A stretch of DNA of 64,000 nt, taken from the NCBI GenBank assembly GCA_002633005.1, contig NMRA01000838.1, positions 5,245 through 69,244 of the forward strand, written 5' to 3'. This DNA is from Phoronis australis. Its lineage: Eukaryota > Phoronida > Phoronidae. A program made the translations under genes and the position numbers. The notes beneath the pieces were generated by a model. It ran no database searches. It was not told where the DNA came from and saw only the letters and a list, made by a program, of their open reading frames with translations. Shown here piece by piece: positions 1 through 13,500 of the stretch. Numbering within the stretch: the stretch's first letter is position 1; each line of letters opens with the position of its first letter.

Positions 1-868
1 AACTAACAAACTGAACACCTGGACAATGTCACGAATAGATAACCCACAGATATTACTTTTCAACTGGTCAACTCAAATATTAAACATGACTAATAATATA
101 AAGACGACGGGAACATGTTCATTAACACTACAATTATTTGATGAACAAATTATGAATAAAAGAACTTCTGTAAACTCATTGTAACTTTGCAGAGCGGCCT
201 GGCTGCCGGACAAAATTACAGCCAATTTCCCATCGATTCATACTTTGTTCATCAACGCCTTGTCCAGGATGACTGATAACGTCCTTCACCTAACACTACT
301 ACAATGTTTGTTCACAACAACATCTGAAGTAAACACATCTTTACATTTTTAGTGTTAAATATTTACATCATTTACTAAATATTGTCAGCTAGACCTCTTT
401 ATTTACAGTTCAATTTTGTTGCAGCAGGTTTACAAAGTAAACCTCAAGACAAGCTGGGTGTTTTGATTACAAGCATCTTCATCAACAATAATAAATAACT
501 TGAGGTGACATCTATTGTCAACAGACTTAAGTAACTGAATACTAAAAACAAAATCACTCCATAATGAAAGCACAGAAAACAATGCAGATTACACGGTGCA
601 CATGTTCACATATACCTGAACCCATCAACATAATCCCATAAGGTTGTGATGGAAAAATTCCAAATTTGGAACAGCATACCTCAGAAATGGCTCAGCAGAT
701 AATATGCTTTCTGCACAGTTCCCCAGACTGCGTTCAGGAATTGTTTAAAATATTACGCTTTATTTAGCATGGGGCTATCAAAAAATAGAACTTTTATGAT
801 TTTTGTGAAAGAAAATTAAAAGTTGCATAAAATGAAATGGCAATTTAAAAAAAACAGTAACAACTCTT
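1..868. other. Non-coding, nothing recognised
   Basis: AT-rich sequence with no open frame worth keeping and no repeat or RNA feature that I recognise. Confidence 0.5.
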
Positions 869-1344
869 TTGAGATTTCATCTCAAAAATTTATGTCCAAA
901 GAAACTTGGTCATATTATTAATACCATTGTTTTGCTATGAATGTACCTTTCTTTTTCACCATATTTTACTAAAAGATATGGTCATGTGACCCAATTAATG
1001 GCTGTTTGGTGTGAAAAAATTGAATTCTACACACATTCCACATTCAGAAAATACATACATTCACTGTGAGTTAAATTTATGAGTTTTGCAGATTTTTGAG
1101 TAAATGCAAAGACTTGCCGATAAGGACCTACATATCAGACTGAATAAAACAGTTTCATGAAAATTACAGGCCATGAATGTAAATTTTACGCTGCCTAAAA
1201 ATGACTGATCTTGAACACTGGATTAGGATGTACCCTCCCTTGCGATGAACAGCTACGATTACAATGAACAGCGGCTGATTTTGCAGTCCCACAATTTGAA
1301 GAACGTAGAAATGCACTAATGCCACTACTGATACTGCATCACTT

Positions 1345-1577
1345 TTGAATTGCGTACATAAACAGTACATAGAGGTATTGTATTACTGCAGGTCTATTTC
1401 TTTTGAATTGCATACATAAACAGTACAGAGAGGTATTGTATTACTGCAGGTCTATTTCTTTTGAATTGCATACATAAACAGTACAGAGAGGTATTGTATT
1501 ACTGCAGGTCTATTTCTTTTGAATTGCGTTCATAAACAGTACAAAGAGGTATTGTATTACTGCAGGTCTATTTCTTT
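1345..1577. repeat. Minisatellite, 4 units of about 58 bp (left contig)
   Basis: Four consecutive units share the core CATAAACAGTACA, then GTATTGTATTACTGCAGG and CTATTTCTTTTGA. It is followed by about 108 bp of unique flank that ends at the N at 1686. The same flank recurs after the larger array at 2539-2644. Confidence 0.9.
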
Positions 1578-1685
1578 TGACTGTCATTTAAGATGCAAAT
1601 GACCTGTAAAAAAACCTACCTTGGTTTATAACAATTCTCATTATAATGTCCATATTTCACAGGTACCTTGAAGTACATTATAACG

Positions 1686-1686
1686 A
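1686..1686. other. Single N, probable contig join
   Basis: The bases before the N (flank ending CATTATAACGA) recur after the second minisatellite block at about 2634-2644. The two sides of the N therefore look like overlapping, unmerged contig ends rather than adjacent genomic sequence. Confidence 0.75.
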
Positions 1687-2538
1687 NTGCATACATAAAC
1701 AGTACAGAGGTATTGTATTACTGCAGGTCTATTTCTTTTGAATTGCGTACATAAACAGTACAGAGAGGTATTGTATTACTGCAGGTCTATTTCTTTTGAA
1801 TTGCATACATAAACAGTACAGAGGTATTGTATTACTGCAGGTCTATTTCTTTTGAATTGCGTACATAAACAGTACAGAGAGGTATTGTATTACTGCAGGT
1901 CTATTTCTTTTGAATTGCATACATAAACAGTACAGAGGTATTGTATTACTGCAGGTCTATTTCTTTTGAATTGCGTACATAAACAGTACAGAGAGGTATT
2001 GTATTACTGCAGGTCTATTTCTTTTGAATTGCATACATAAACAGTACAGAGGTATTGTATTACTGCAGGTCTATTTCTTTTGAATTGCGTACATAAACAG
2101 TACAGAGAGGTATTGTATTACTGCAGGTCTATTTCTTTTGAATTGCATACATAAACAGTACAGAGGTATTGTATTACTGCAGGTCTATTTCTTTTGAATT
2201 GCGTACATAAACAGTACAGAGAGGTATTGTATTACTGCAGGTCTATTTCTTTTGAATTGCATACATAAACAGTACAGAGGTATTGTATTACTGCAGGTCT
2301 ATTTCTTTTGAATTGCGTACATAAACAGTACAGAGAGGTATTGTATTACTGCAGGTCTATTTCTTTTGAATTGCATACATAAACAGTACAGAGGTATTGT
2401 ATTACTGCAGGTCTATTTCTTTTGAATTGCATACATAAACAGTACAGAGGTATTGTATTACTGCAGGTCTATTTCTTTTGAATTGCATACATAAACAGTA
2501 CAGAGAGATATTGTATTACTGCAGGTCTATTTCTTTTG
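1687..2538. repeat. Minisatellite, about 15 units of 56/58 bp, dimeric order
   Basis: About fifteen units alternate between a 58-bp type (GCGTACATAAAC with GAGAGG) and a 56-bp type (GCATACATAAAC with GAGG). The result is a higher-order period of about 114 bp across most of 1735-2400. The right-hand copy of the block (62065-62122) has a single unit, so copy number is highly variable between copies or alleles. Confidence 0.92.
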
Positions 2539-3480
2539 ACTGAAGTCATTCAAGATGCAAATGACCTGTAAAAAAACCTACCTTGGTTTATAACAATTAT
2601 TATAATGTCCATATTTCACAGGTACCTTGAAGTACATTATAACGAGGTTCAACTACAGTAGTTGCAAAACTACTTTTTGCATGATGTAAAGAGCTACACA
2701 GAATGACCTCATCAACCCACTATGTACTAACTAATGCAGCACAATGCATCCAAAGAAAATCACAGGTCAGTCATCCCATAAAAGAACAGATACATATTAG
2801 ATTTCGTGTAAAGCGCTACCTGTTTTGTGCTGATAATACCTATTAATGGAAAGCAAAGATGACCTATCCCCGGAGCTCTGTAACTGTGTTAACCTTTAAA
2901 CAGTTGGATAGCATTAAAAAATGGCGTCCAATCATCTACAATTCAGTCAGAAATAACCACCACATCTACAAACCGGAAAGATGGGACCAAGGTGAATAAC
3001 ATAAACAACCCAGTTCAAAAGGAGGCTTTCGCAATGTAATGAGGTCTGATTGTGTAATTACTTTATAATAATATACTGACCCCTACCTCATGAGAAGGTA
3101 ATCAGAATTTTGTTAAAACATCTCAAACACGTTTCTATTCACTGTAACAAATTCTTTTCAGAAACTAAAGAATTTTCCCCTATGCCTACCCCACATATTA
3201 AAATTTATAAGTACCTTGCTACCCAGGCAGATGGCAGCAGCAGTCATGGGTATCATGTGATCAGTCAGCAATGCATTAGGCGTCTCTTGCTGCTAATGTT
3301 ATTCAGGCAAAATTACTACACAACTAATATACACAAGGAGTCCAACTCAACTGAAATTTTGAGCAGATATTACATCTCTGAAGTTGCTTTGTTCATGCAC
3401 AGTTTCAATAAATTACAACACTGAGAACAATTCTCAGAATGTCATCCACACCTCGGAAATGTTTAACTGCACAGATGTCA

Positions 3481-3625
3481 GAACATGTTCACACAGCCAA
3501 ATCACTTCAATGGTCATGGATCACAGACATCTGTTCACACTTCCAAATCACTTCAATGGTCATGGATCACAGAAATCTGTTCACACTGCCAAATCACTTC
3601 AATGGTCATGGATCACAGACATCAA
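3481..3625. repeat. 46-bp minisatellite, about 3 units
   Basis: Units contain AAATCACTTCAATGGTCATG followed by GATCACAGACATCTGTTCAC. Three units occur here and about four at 63080-63255. The overlapping open frames repeat the same peptide block and are best read as repeat-driven, not as genes. Confidence 0.85.
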
Positions 3626-3640
3626 TAACGTCATATACAT

Positions 3641-3820
3641 TATTTGTGGTCACTGTGCCATAACTCCAGAAGTCCGACATGCAAGAAGAACTTGCACAGG
3701 ATTGACCACAGCTCCACCTTCAGTACACCTTACATGTGGTCACTGCGCTGTTACTCCAAACACAGGTCCAACACGCAGGAAGAACTTCCGCAGGATTGAC
3801 CGCAGCTCCAACTTCAAGTC
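3641..3820. repeat. Tandem pair, period about 107 bp
   Basis: Two diverged copies begin GTGGTCACTG and contain AAGAACTT, then CAGGATTGACC and GCAGCTCC. The same pair is present in the right-hand block near 63280-63455. Confidence 0.7.
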
Positions 3821-4529
3821 ATTCAGCATAATCTCGCACATCATACCATAATATTCAGATGCATGTGACCGGAACTGAAATGTTGAACAAGTTACATCAA
3901 GCAGAAAATCATAAACAAGTTATAACACACTGATAATGGTAAACACGTTAGTAGCAAATGGAGGTAGTTAACATCAGATTTGTCACGATAAAAAATAGTA
4001 CATAATTGTGCAATAATTATGCTCGTAATTAGTGAAAAACAGGATCCCAATGTAAAATGCTTCACCAGGAAACGAGATATACTAACATTAGTAATTCCAA
4101 ATTAACATCAGCACTTCAATGGACGTAAAGTCCACTGAGTAAAGGTACAACTCTACAAGGGATAAATCTCGGCTTCAGCTGTCTCTTTGGCAACAACACT
4201 GCCCCATCGGTCGACAACAGTTTCGCTTCAGAATGAAGGAACTTGATAAGTGCCACCTACCCGATCATCGGTCAGTTGTAGCACCCTGGTGAGGAAGAGC
4301 AGTAAGAAACTGGCCCAGGCGTCACGGTGGCTCTCTGACTGAAGGCATATGTAGTACCTTAGGGCCTCACGACAGATGCTGAACGACAGTCAGTGGACTT
4401 CAGTATAAAAATGCTTAATAAGTGATCACCAATGACAGAGATTTATACAGAACCTAATGAAAGCACAGTCATGTTAAAAAAGTAGCAGATCTGAGCATGC
4501 ATAGTTGTGTCACTTTCGAATCGTTTTTC

Positions 4530-7500
4530 AATCCAAAACGTTTTTAGCCATATTTCGGGGTGTGCATGCGCCACGTCCAATATTTCCGCCATCTTTAACC
4601 GGAAGTCAACGATTTTCTGCACAATTGTAGCACATGCGTTGTAGTATATTTGTACCGATTTGCAGCCATGAAGGTCGAAAAATGCGGCCTCTACGAGTAT
4701 TTGACTGTGAAATCGGATACAAAATTGGCGCCACGTCCGCCATTTTGTATCCGATCATGACAAAAAACAATAGCGTTCCAGTGATTCCCGATCTACATGT
4801 TGTGTGCAAATTTCGTGAAAATCGGACCACAATTGCGACCTGTAGAGAGCGAACAAACAAAAAAAACGAGAGCGCTCGGAAGAGCGACACTTGGCGGAAT
4901 TAATCGAAAAAACGACAATGAGAGCGACGACGACAATCATGACGATCAAGGCCGCAATAATGGATAACAAAGTAACATTCATGTGACTAGCGACGAAATC
5001 AAATAGAGAGCATACAATGAACTACAATAAAGAAAGATGGCGCAACATGACGGACGAGCCATGCTTTAAAGTAGGACAGTGCTGGCTGGGTCAGTCTGGG
5101 TCAACTAGGCATAACCAAAACAAAGTGAACTGAAAGCCAGCCACCGGCGCGCTTGCATAGGGACAACGGTATCCGAAAATCTCTAATAATTCAAAAAGTA
5201 AACGTCGTAGCGCAAAATGGAAAGTATCTTCTGAAAGCCCGTTCAAATCTCTACCTAATGTGGTAGTTTGGCAAAAATCCAAAAAATTTTCGAGAAAATT
5301 GAAAATTTGCCGTTTTTTTTGAAATTCAAAGTCAAATAACTCGAAAACGGTAAGTCTGAGAAATACGCTCTCCTAGACTTTTTGAAAGACCATACTTCAA
5401 GGAATCCACATCCAAAAATTCACGTCATTTGCTCTACCCATAAAAAATGCGACACCAGAGCGATTGAAACCGTGTGAACATGCCCCACAGCCGCCATCTT
5501 GAAGGTGACTTCCGGTTCAATAATTTTTTATAAAAGCTTATTAAACTCAACGAACACGTGACCAGTTTGAAAGTGATTGGTTTGTAATTGCGCCCTCTAC
5601 AGGAGAAAACGTTTTTAGCCCTATTACGGGGTGCGCATGCGCCAGGTCCAATATTTCCCCCATCTTTAACTGGAAGTCAACGATTTTCTGCACAATTGTA
5701 GAACATGCGCTCTAGTATATTCCTACCGATTTTCAGCCATGAAGGTCGAAAAATGCGGCCTCTACGAGTATTTGACTGTGAAATCGGATACAAAATGGCC
5801 GCCACGTCCGCCATTCTGTATCCGATCATGACCAAAAACAATAGCGTTCCAGTGATTCCCGATCTACATGTTGTGTGCAAATTTCGTGAAAATCGGACCA
5901 GAATTGCGACCTGTAGAGAGCGAACAAACAAAAAAAAACAAAAAAAAACGAGAGCGCTCGGAAGAGCGACACTTGGCGGAATTAATCGAAAAGACGACAA
6001 TGAGAGCGACGACGACAATCATGACGATCAAGGCGGCAATAATGGATAACACGGTAACATTTATGTGACTAGCGAAGAAATCGAATAGAGAGCATATAAT
6101 GACCTACAATGAAGAACAATAGATGACACAACATGACGGTCCAGTCTACAGTAGAACAGTGCTGGCTGGGTCAGTCTGGGTCAACTAGGCATAATCAAAA
6201 CAAAGTGAACTGAAAGCCAGCCAGCTGCGTGTGACCGAAGGAATAATGGTATTCGAAAATCTCGAATAATTCAAAAAGTAGACGTCGTAGCGCAAGTTGA
6301 AAATTATCATCTGAAAGCCCGTTCAAAACTCTATCTAAAGTGGTAGTTTGTCAAACACGATAACATTCATGTGACTAGCAAAAAATCAAATAGAGAGCAT
6401 ACAATCAACTACAATAAAGAACAATAGATGGCGCAACATGACGGACGAGCCATGCTTTAAAGTAGGACAGTGCTGGCTGGGTCAGTCTGGGTCTGGTAGT
6501 TTGGCAAAAATCCAAAAAAATTTCGAGAAAATTGAAAATTTGCTGTTTTTTTTTTGAAATTCAATGTCAAATAACTCGAAAACGGTAAGTCTGAGAAATA
6601 CGCTCTCGCAGACTTTTTGAAACGTCATTTGCTCTTCCCATAAAAAATGTGACACCAGAGCGATTGAAACCGTGTGAACATGCCCCACAGCCGCCATCTT
6701 GAAGGTGACTTCCGGTTCAATAACTTTTTATAAAAGCTTATTAAACTCAACAAACAGGTGAACAGTTTGAAAGTGATTGGTTTGCAATTGCGCCCTATAC
6801 AGGAGAAAACGTTTTTAGCCATATTTTGGGGTGCGCATGCTCCACGTCCAATATTTCCGCTATCTTTTACCGGAAGTCAACGATTTTCTGCAAAAATTGT
6901 AGCACATCCATTCTAGTATATTCGTACTGACTTTCAGCCATGTAGGTAAAAAAATGCGGCCTCTACGAGTATTTGACTGTGAAATCGGATACAAAATGGC
7001 CGCCACGTCCGCCATTCTGTATCCGATCATGACCAAAAACAATAGCGTTCCAGTGATTCCCGATCTACATGTTGTGTGCAAATTTCGTGAAAATCGGACC
7101 AGAATTGCGACCTGTAGAGAGCGAACAAACAAAAAAAAACAAAAAAAAACGAGAGCGCTCGGAAGAGCGACACTTGGCGGAATTAATCGAAAAGACGACA
7201 ATGAGAGCGACGACGACAATCATGACGATCAAGGCGGCAATAATGGATAACACGGTAACATTTATGTGACTAGCGAAGAAATCGAATAGAGAGCATATAA
7301 TGACCTACAATGAAGAACAATAGATGACACAACATGACGGTCCAGTCTACAGTAGAACAGTGCTGGCTGGGTCAGTCTGGGTCAACTAGGCATAATCAAA
7401 ACAAAGTGAACTGAAAGCCAGCCAGCTGCGTGTGACCGAAGGAATAATGGTATTCGAAAATCTCGAATAATTCAAAAAGTAGACGTCGTAGCGCAAGTTG

Positions 7501-10500
7501 AAAATTATCATCTGAAAGCCCGTTCAAAACTCTATCTAAAGTGGTAGTTTGTCAAACACGATAACATTCATGTGACTAGCAAAAAATCAAATAGAGAGCA
7601 TACAATCAACTACAATAAAGAACAATAGATGGCGCAACATGACGGACGAGCCATGCTTTAAAGTAGGACAGTGCTGGCTGGGTCAGTCTGGGTCTGGTAG
7701 TTTGGCAAAAATCCAAAAAAATTTCGAGAAAATTGAAAATTTGCTGTTTTTTTTTTGAAATTCAATGTCAAATAACTCGAAAACGGTAAGTCTGAGAAAT
7801 ACGCTCTCGCAGACTTTTTGAAACGTCATTTGCTCTTCCCATAAAAAATGTGACACCAGAGCGATTGAAACCGTGTGAACATGCCCCACAGCCGCCATCT
7901 TGAAGGTGACTTCCGGTTCAATAACTTTTTATAAAAGCTTATTAAACTCAACAAACAGGTGAACAGTTTGAAAGTGATTGGTTTGCAATTGCGCCCTATA
8001 CAGGAGAAAACGTTTTTAGCCATATTTTGGGGTGCGCATGCTCCACGTCCAATATTTCCGCTATCTTTTACCGGAAGTCAACGATTTTCTGCAAAAATTG
8101 TAGCACATCCATTCTAGTATATTCGTACTGACTTTCAGCCATGTAGGTAAAAAAATGCGGCCTCTACGAGTATTTGACTGTGAAATCGGATACAAAATGG
8201 CCGCCACGTCCGCCATTCTGTATCCGATCATGACCAAAAACAATAGCGTTCCAGTGATTCCCGATCTACATGTTGTGTGCAAATTTCGTGAAAATCGGAC
8301 CAGAATTGCGACCTGTAGAGAGCGAACAAACAAAAAAAAACAAAAAAAAACGAGAGCGCTCGGAAGAGCGACACTTGGCGGAATTAATCGAAAAGACGAC
8401 AATGAGAGCGACGACGACAATCATGACGATCAAGGCGGCAATAATGGATAACACGGTAACATTTATGTGACTAGCGAAGAAATCGAATAGAGAGCATATA
8501 ATGACCTACAATGAAGAACAATAGATGACACAACATGACGGTCCAGTCTACAGTAGAACAGTGCTGGCTGGGTCAGTCTGGGTCAACTAGGCATAATCAA
8601 AACAAAGTGAACTGAAAGCCAGCCAGCTGCGTGTGACCGAAGGAATAATGGTATTCGAAAATCTCGAATAATTCAAAAAGTAGACGTCGTAGCGCAAGTT
8701 GAAAATTATCATCTGAAAGCCCGTTCAAAACTCTATCTAAAGTGGTAGTTTGTCAAACACGATAACATTCATGTGACTAGCAAAAAATCAAATAGAGAGC
8801 ATACAATCAACTACAATAAAGAACAATAGATGGCGCAACATGACGGACGAGCCATGCTTTAAAGTAGGACAGTGCTGGCTGGGTCAGTCTGGGTCTGGTA
8901 GTTTGGCAAAAATCCAAAAAAATTTCGAGAAAATTGAAAATTTGCTGTTTTTTTTTTGAAATTCAATGTCAAATAACTCGAAAACGGTAAGTCTGAGAAA
9001 TACGCTCTCGCAGACTTTTTGAAACGTCATTTGCTCTTCCCATAAAAAATGTGACACCAGAGCGATTGAAACCGTGTGAACATGCCCCACAGCCGCCATC
9101 TTGAAGGTGACTTCCGGTTCAATAACTTTTTATAAAAGCTTATTAAACTCAACAAACAGGTGAACAGTTTGAAAGTGATTGGTTTGCAATTGCGCCCTAT
9201 ACAGGAGAAAACGTTTTTAGCCATATTTTGGGGTGCGCATGCTCCACGTCCAATATTTCCGCTATCTTTTACCGGAAGTCAACGATTTTCTGCAAAAATT
9301 GTAGCACATCCATTCTAGTATATTCGTACTGACTTTCAGCCATGTAGGTAAAAAAATGCGGCCTCTACGAGTATTTGACTGTGAAATCGGATACAAAATG
9401 GCCGCCACGTCCGCCATTCTGTATCCGATCATGACCAAAAACAATAGCGTTCCAGTGATTCCCGATCTACATGTTGTGTGCAAATTTCGTGAAAATCGGA
9501 CCAGAATTGCGACCTGTAGAGAGCGAACAAACAAAAAAAAACAAAAAAAAACGAGAGCGCTCGGAAGAGCGACACTTGGCGGAATTAATCGAAAAGACGA
9601 CAATGAGAGCGACGACGACAATCATGACGATCAAGGCGGCAATAATGGATAACACGGTAACATTTATGTGACTAGCGAAGAAATCGAATAGAGAGCATAT
9701 AATGACCTACAATGAAGAACAATAGATGACACAACATGACGGTCCAGTCTACAGTAGAACAGTGCTGGCTGGGTCAGTCTGGGTCAACTAGGCATAATCA
9801 AAACAAAGTGAACTGAAAGCCAGCCAGCTGCGTGTGACCGAAGGAATAATGGTATTCGAAAATCTCGAATAATTCAAAAAGTAGACGTCGTAGCGCAAGT
9901 TGAAAATTATCATCTGAAAGCCCGTTCAAAACTCTATCTAAAGTGGTAGTTTGTCAAACACGATAACATTCATGTGACTAGCAAAAAATCAAATAGAGAG
10001 CATACAATCAACTACAATAAAGAACAATAGATGGCGCAACATGACGGACGAGCCATGCTTTAAAGTAGGACAGTGCTGGCTGGGTCAGTCTGGGTCTGGT
10101 AGTTTGGCAAAAATCCAAAAAAATTTCGAGAAAATTGAAAATTTGCTGTTTTTTTTTTGAAATTCAATGTCAAATAACTCGAAAACGGTAAGTCTGAGAA
10201 ATACGCTCTCGCAGACTTTTTGAAACGTCATTTGCTCTTCCCATAAAAAATGTGACACCAGAGCGATTGAAACCGTGTGAACATGCCCCACAGCCGCCAT
10301 CTTGAAGGTGACTTCCGGTTCAATAACTTTTTATAAAAGCTTATTAAACTCAACAAACAGGTGAACAGTTTGAAAGTGATTGGTTTGCAATTGCGCCCTA
10401 TACAGGAGAAAACGTTTTTAGCCATATTTTGGGGTGCGCATGCTCCACGTCCAATATTTCCGCTATCTTTTACCGGAAGTCAACGATTTTCTGCAAAAAT

Positions 10501-13500
10501 TGTAGAACATCCATTCTAGTATATTCGTACTGACTTTCAGCCATGTAGGTAAAAAAATGCGGCCTCTACGAGTATTTGACTGTGAAATCGGATACAAAAT
10601 GGCCGCCACGTCCGCCATTCTGTATCCGATCATGTCCAAAAACAATAGCGTTCCAGTGATTCCCGATCTACATGTTGTGTGCAAATTTCGTGAAAATCGG
10701 ACCAGAATTGCGACCTGTAGAGAGCGAACAAACAACAAAAAAGAGAGCGCTCGGAAGAGCGACACTTGGCGGAATTAATCGAAAAGACGACAATGAGAGC
10801 GACGACGACAATCATGACGATCAAGGCGGCAACAATGGATAACACGGTAACATTTATGTGACTAGCGAAGAAATCGAATAGAGAGCATATAATGAACTAC
10901 AATGAAGAACAATAGATGGCACAACATGACGGTCCAGTCTACAGTAGAACAGTGCTGGCTGGGTCAGTCTGGGTTAACTAGGCATAACCAAAACAAAGTG
11001 AACTAACTGAAAGCCAGCCAGCTGCGTGCATACGTGACCGAAGGAACAACGGTATCCGAAAATCTCGAATAATTCAAAAAGTGGACGTTGTAGCGCAAAA
11101 TGGAAAATATCTTCTGAAAGCCCCTTCAAAACTCTATCTAAAATGGTAGTTTGGCAAACACGATAACATTTATGTGACTAGCGACGAAATCAAATAGAGA
11201 GCATATAATGAACAACAATGAAGAACAATAGATGGCGCAACATGACGGTCCAGTCTACAGTAGAACAGTGCTGGCTGGGTCAGTCTGGGTACACTAGGCA
11301 TAACCAAAACAAAGTGAACTAACTGAAAGCCAGCCAGCTGCGTGCATACGTGACTGAAGGAACAACGGTATCCGAAAATCTCGAATAATTCAAAAAGTAG
11401 ACGTCGTAGCGCAAAATGGAAAACATCTTCTGAAAGCCCGTTCAAAACTCTATCTAAAATAGTAGTTTGTCAAACACGATAACATTCAAGTGACTAGCGA
11501 CGAAATCAAATAGAGAGCATACAATGAACTACAATAAAGAACAATAGATGGCGCCACATGAGTGTCCAGTCTACAGTAGAACAGTGCTGGCTGGGTCAGT
11601 CTGGGTGGACTAGGCATAATCAAAACAAAGTGAACTGAAAGCCAGCCAGCTGCGTGTGACCGAAGGAACAACGGTATTCAAAAATCTCAAATAATTCAAA
11701 AAATAGACGTCGTAGCGCGAGTTGAAAATTATCATCTGAAAGCCCGTTCAAAACTCTATCTAAAGTGGTAGTTTGTCAAACACGATAACATTCATGTGAC
11801 TAGCAAAAAATCAAATAGAGAGCATACAATCAACTACAATAAAGAACAATACATGGCGCAACATGACGGACGAGCCATGCTTTAAAGTAGGACAGTGCTG
11901 GCTGGGTCAGTCTGGGTCTGGTAGTTTGGCAAAAATCCAAAAAATTTTCGAGAAAATTGAAAATTTGCCGGTTTTTTTGAAACTCAATGTCAAATAACTC
12001 GAAAACGGTAAGTCTGCGAAATACGCTCTCGCAGACTTTTTGAAACGTCATTTGCTCTTCCCATAAAAAATGTGACACCAGAGCGATTGAAACCGTGTGA
12101 ACATGCCCCACAGCCGCCATCTTGAACGTGACTTCCGGTTCAATAACTTTTTATAAAAGCTTATTAAACTCAACAAACACGTGAACAGTTTGAAAGTGAT
12201 TGGTTTGCAATTGCGCCCTCTACAGGAGAAAACGTTTTTAGCCATATTTTGGGGTGCGCATGCGCCACGTCCAATATTTCCGCTATCTTTTACCGGAAGT
12301 CAACGATTTTGTGCACAATTGTAGCACATCCATTCTAATATATTCGTTCCGACTTTCAGCCATGTAGGTCAAAAAATGCGGCCTCTACGAGTATTTCACT
12401 GTGAAATCGGATACAAAATGGCCGTCACGTCCGCCATTCTGTATCCGATCATGACCAAGAACAATAGCGTTTCAGTGATTCCCGATCTACATGTTGTGTG
12501 CAAATTTTGTGAAAATCGGACCAGAATTGCGACCTGTAGAGAGCAAACAAACAAAAAAAAATAAAAAAACGAGAGCGCTCGGAAGAGCGACTTTTGGCGG
12601 AATTAATCGAAAAGACGACAATGAGAGCGACGACGACAATCATGACGATCAAGGCGGCAATAATGGATAACACTGTAACATTCATGTGACTAGCGAAGAA
12701 ATCGAATAATTCAAAAAGTAGACGTCGTAGCGCAAAATGGAAAATATCTTCTGAAAGCCCGTTCCAAACTCTATCTCAAATGGTAGTTTGGCAAACACGA
12801 TTACATTCTTGTGACTAGCGACGAAATCAAATAGAGAGCATACAATGAACTACAATAAAGAACAATAGATGGCGCCACATGACTGTCCAGTCTACAGTAG
12901 AACAGTGCTACCTGGGTCAGTCTGGGTCAACTAGGCATAATCAAAACAAAGTGAACTGAAAGCCAGCCGGCTGCGTGCTTGCATTTAGGTGACCACAGAA
13001 CTACGGTATCCGAAAATCTCAAATAATTCAAAAAGTAGAAGTCGTAGCGCAAAATGGAAAATATCTTCTGAAAGCCCGTTCAATATTCTATCTAATGTGG
13101 TAGTTTGGCAAAAATCCAAAAAATTTTCGAGAAAATTGAAAATTTGCTGTTTTTTGAAATTTAAAGTTAAATAACTCGAAAACGGTAAGTCTGAGAAATA
13201 CGCTCTCGCAAACTTTTGGAAAGGCCATACTTCAAGGAATCCACAAGCAAAAATTCACGTCATTTGCTCTTCCCATAAAAAATGCGACACCAGAGCGATT
13301 GAAACCGTGTGAACATGCCCCACAGCCGCCATCTTGAAGGTGACTTCCGATCCAATAATTTTTATAAAAGCTTATTAATCTCAACAAACACCTGACCAGT
13401 TTAAAAGTGATTGGTTTGCAATTGCGACCTCTACAGGAGAAAACGTTTTTAGCCATATTTCGGGGTGCCTATGCGCCACGTCCAATATTTCCGCCATCTT

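Larger units (their letters stand above)
869..4368. repeat. Left copy of a large duplicated block
   Basis: This stretch is nearly identical to 61587-64000, which is interrupted by the end of the window. The two copies differ by scattered substitutions and small indels and above all by tandem-repeat copy number: 3500 bp here against 2414 bp there. It contains no convincing gene. Open frames near 3110-3851 owe their existence to the 46-bp and 107-bp tandem repeats. The copies may be a true segmental or interspersed repeat, or two alleles of one locus placed at both ends of the scaffold. The second copy starts directly after the N at 61586. Confidence 0.85.

Noticed and set aside
1345-2538. Possible CRISPR-like array of regular repeats
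   Set aside because: There are no distinct spacers. Whole units are tandemly repeated, the genome is eukaryotic, and the pattern is a minisatellite.
3110-3851. Open frames of 74-155 codons, also present near 62968-63484
   Set aside because: Peptide repeats reflect 46-bp and 107-bp tandem DNA repeats. The unit number differs between the two copies, and the reading frame is not consistently maintained.
5677-12685. Recurring open frames of 60-119 codons on both strands, some with hydrophobic stretches
   Set aside because: They repeat only because the satellite unit repeats. Mirror-image frames come from the internal inverted repeat, and the frames break in the diverged units.
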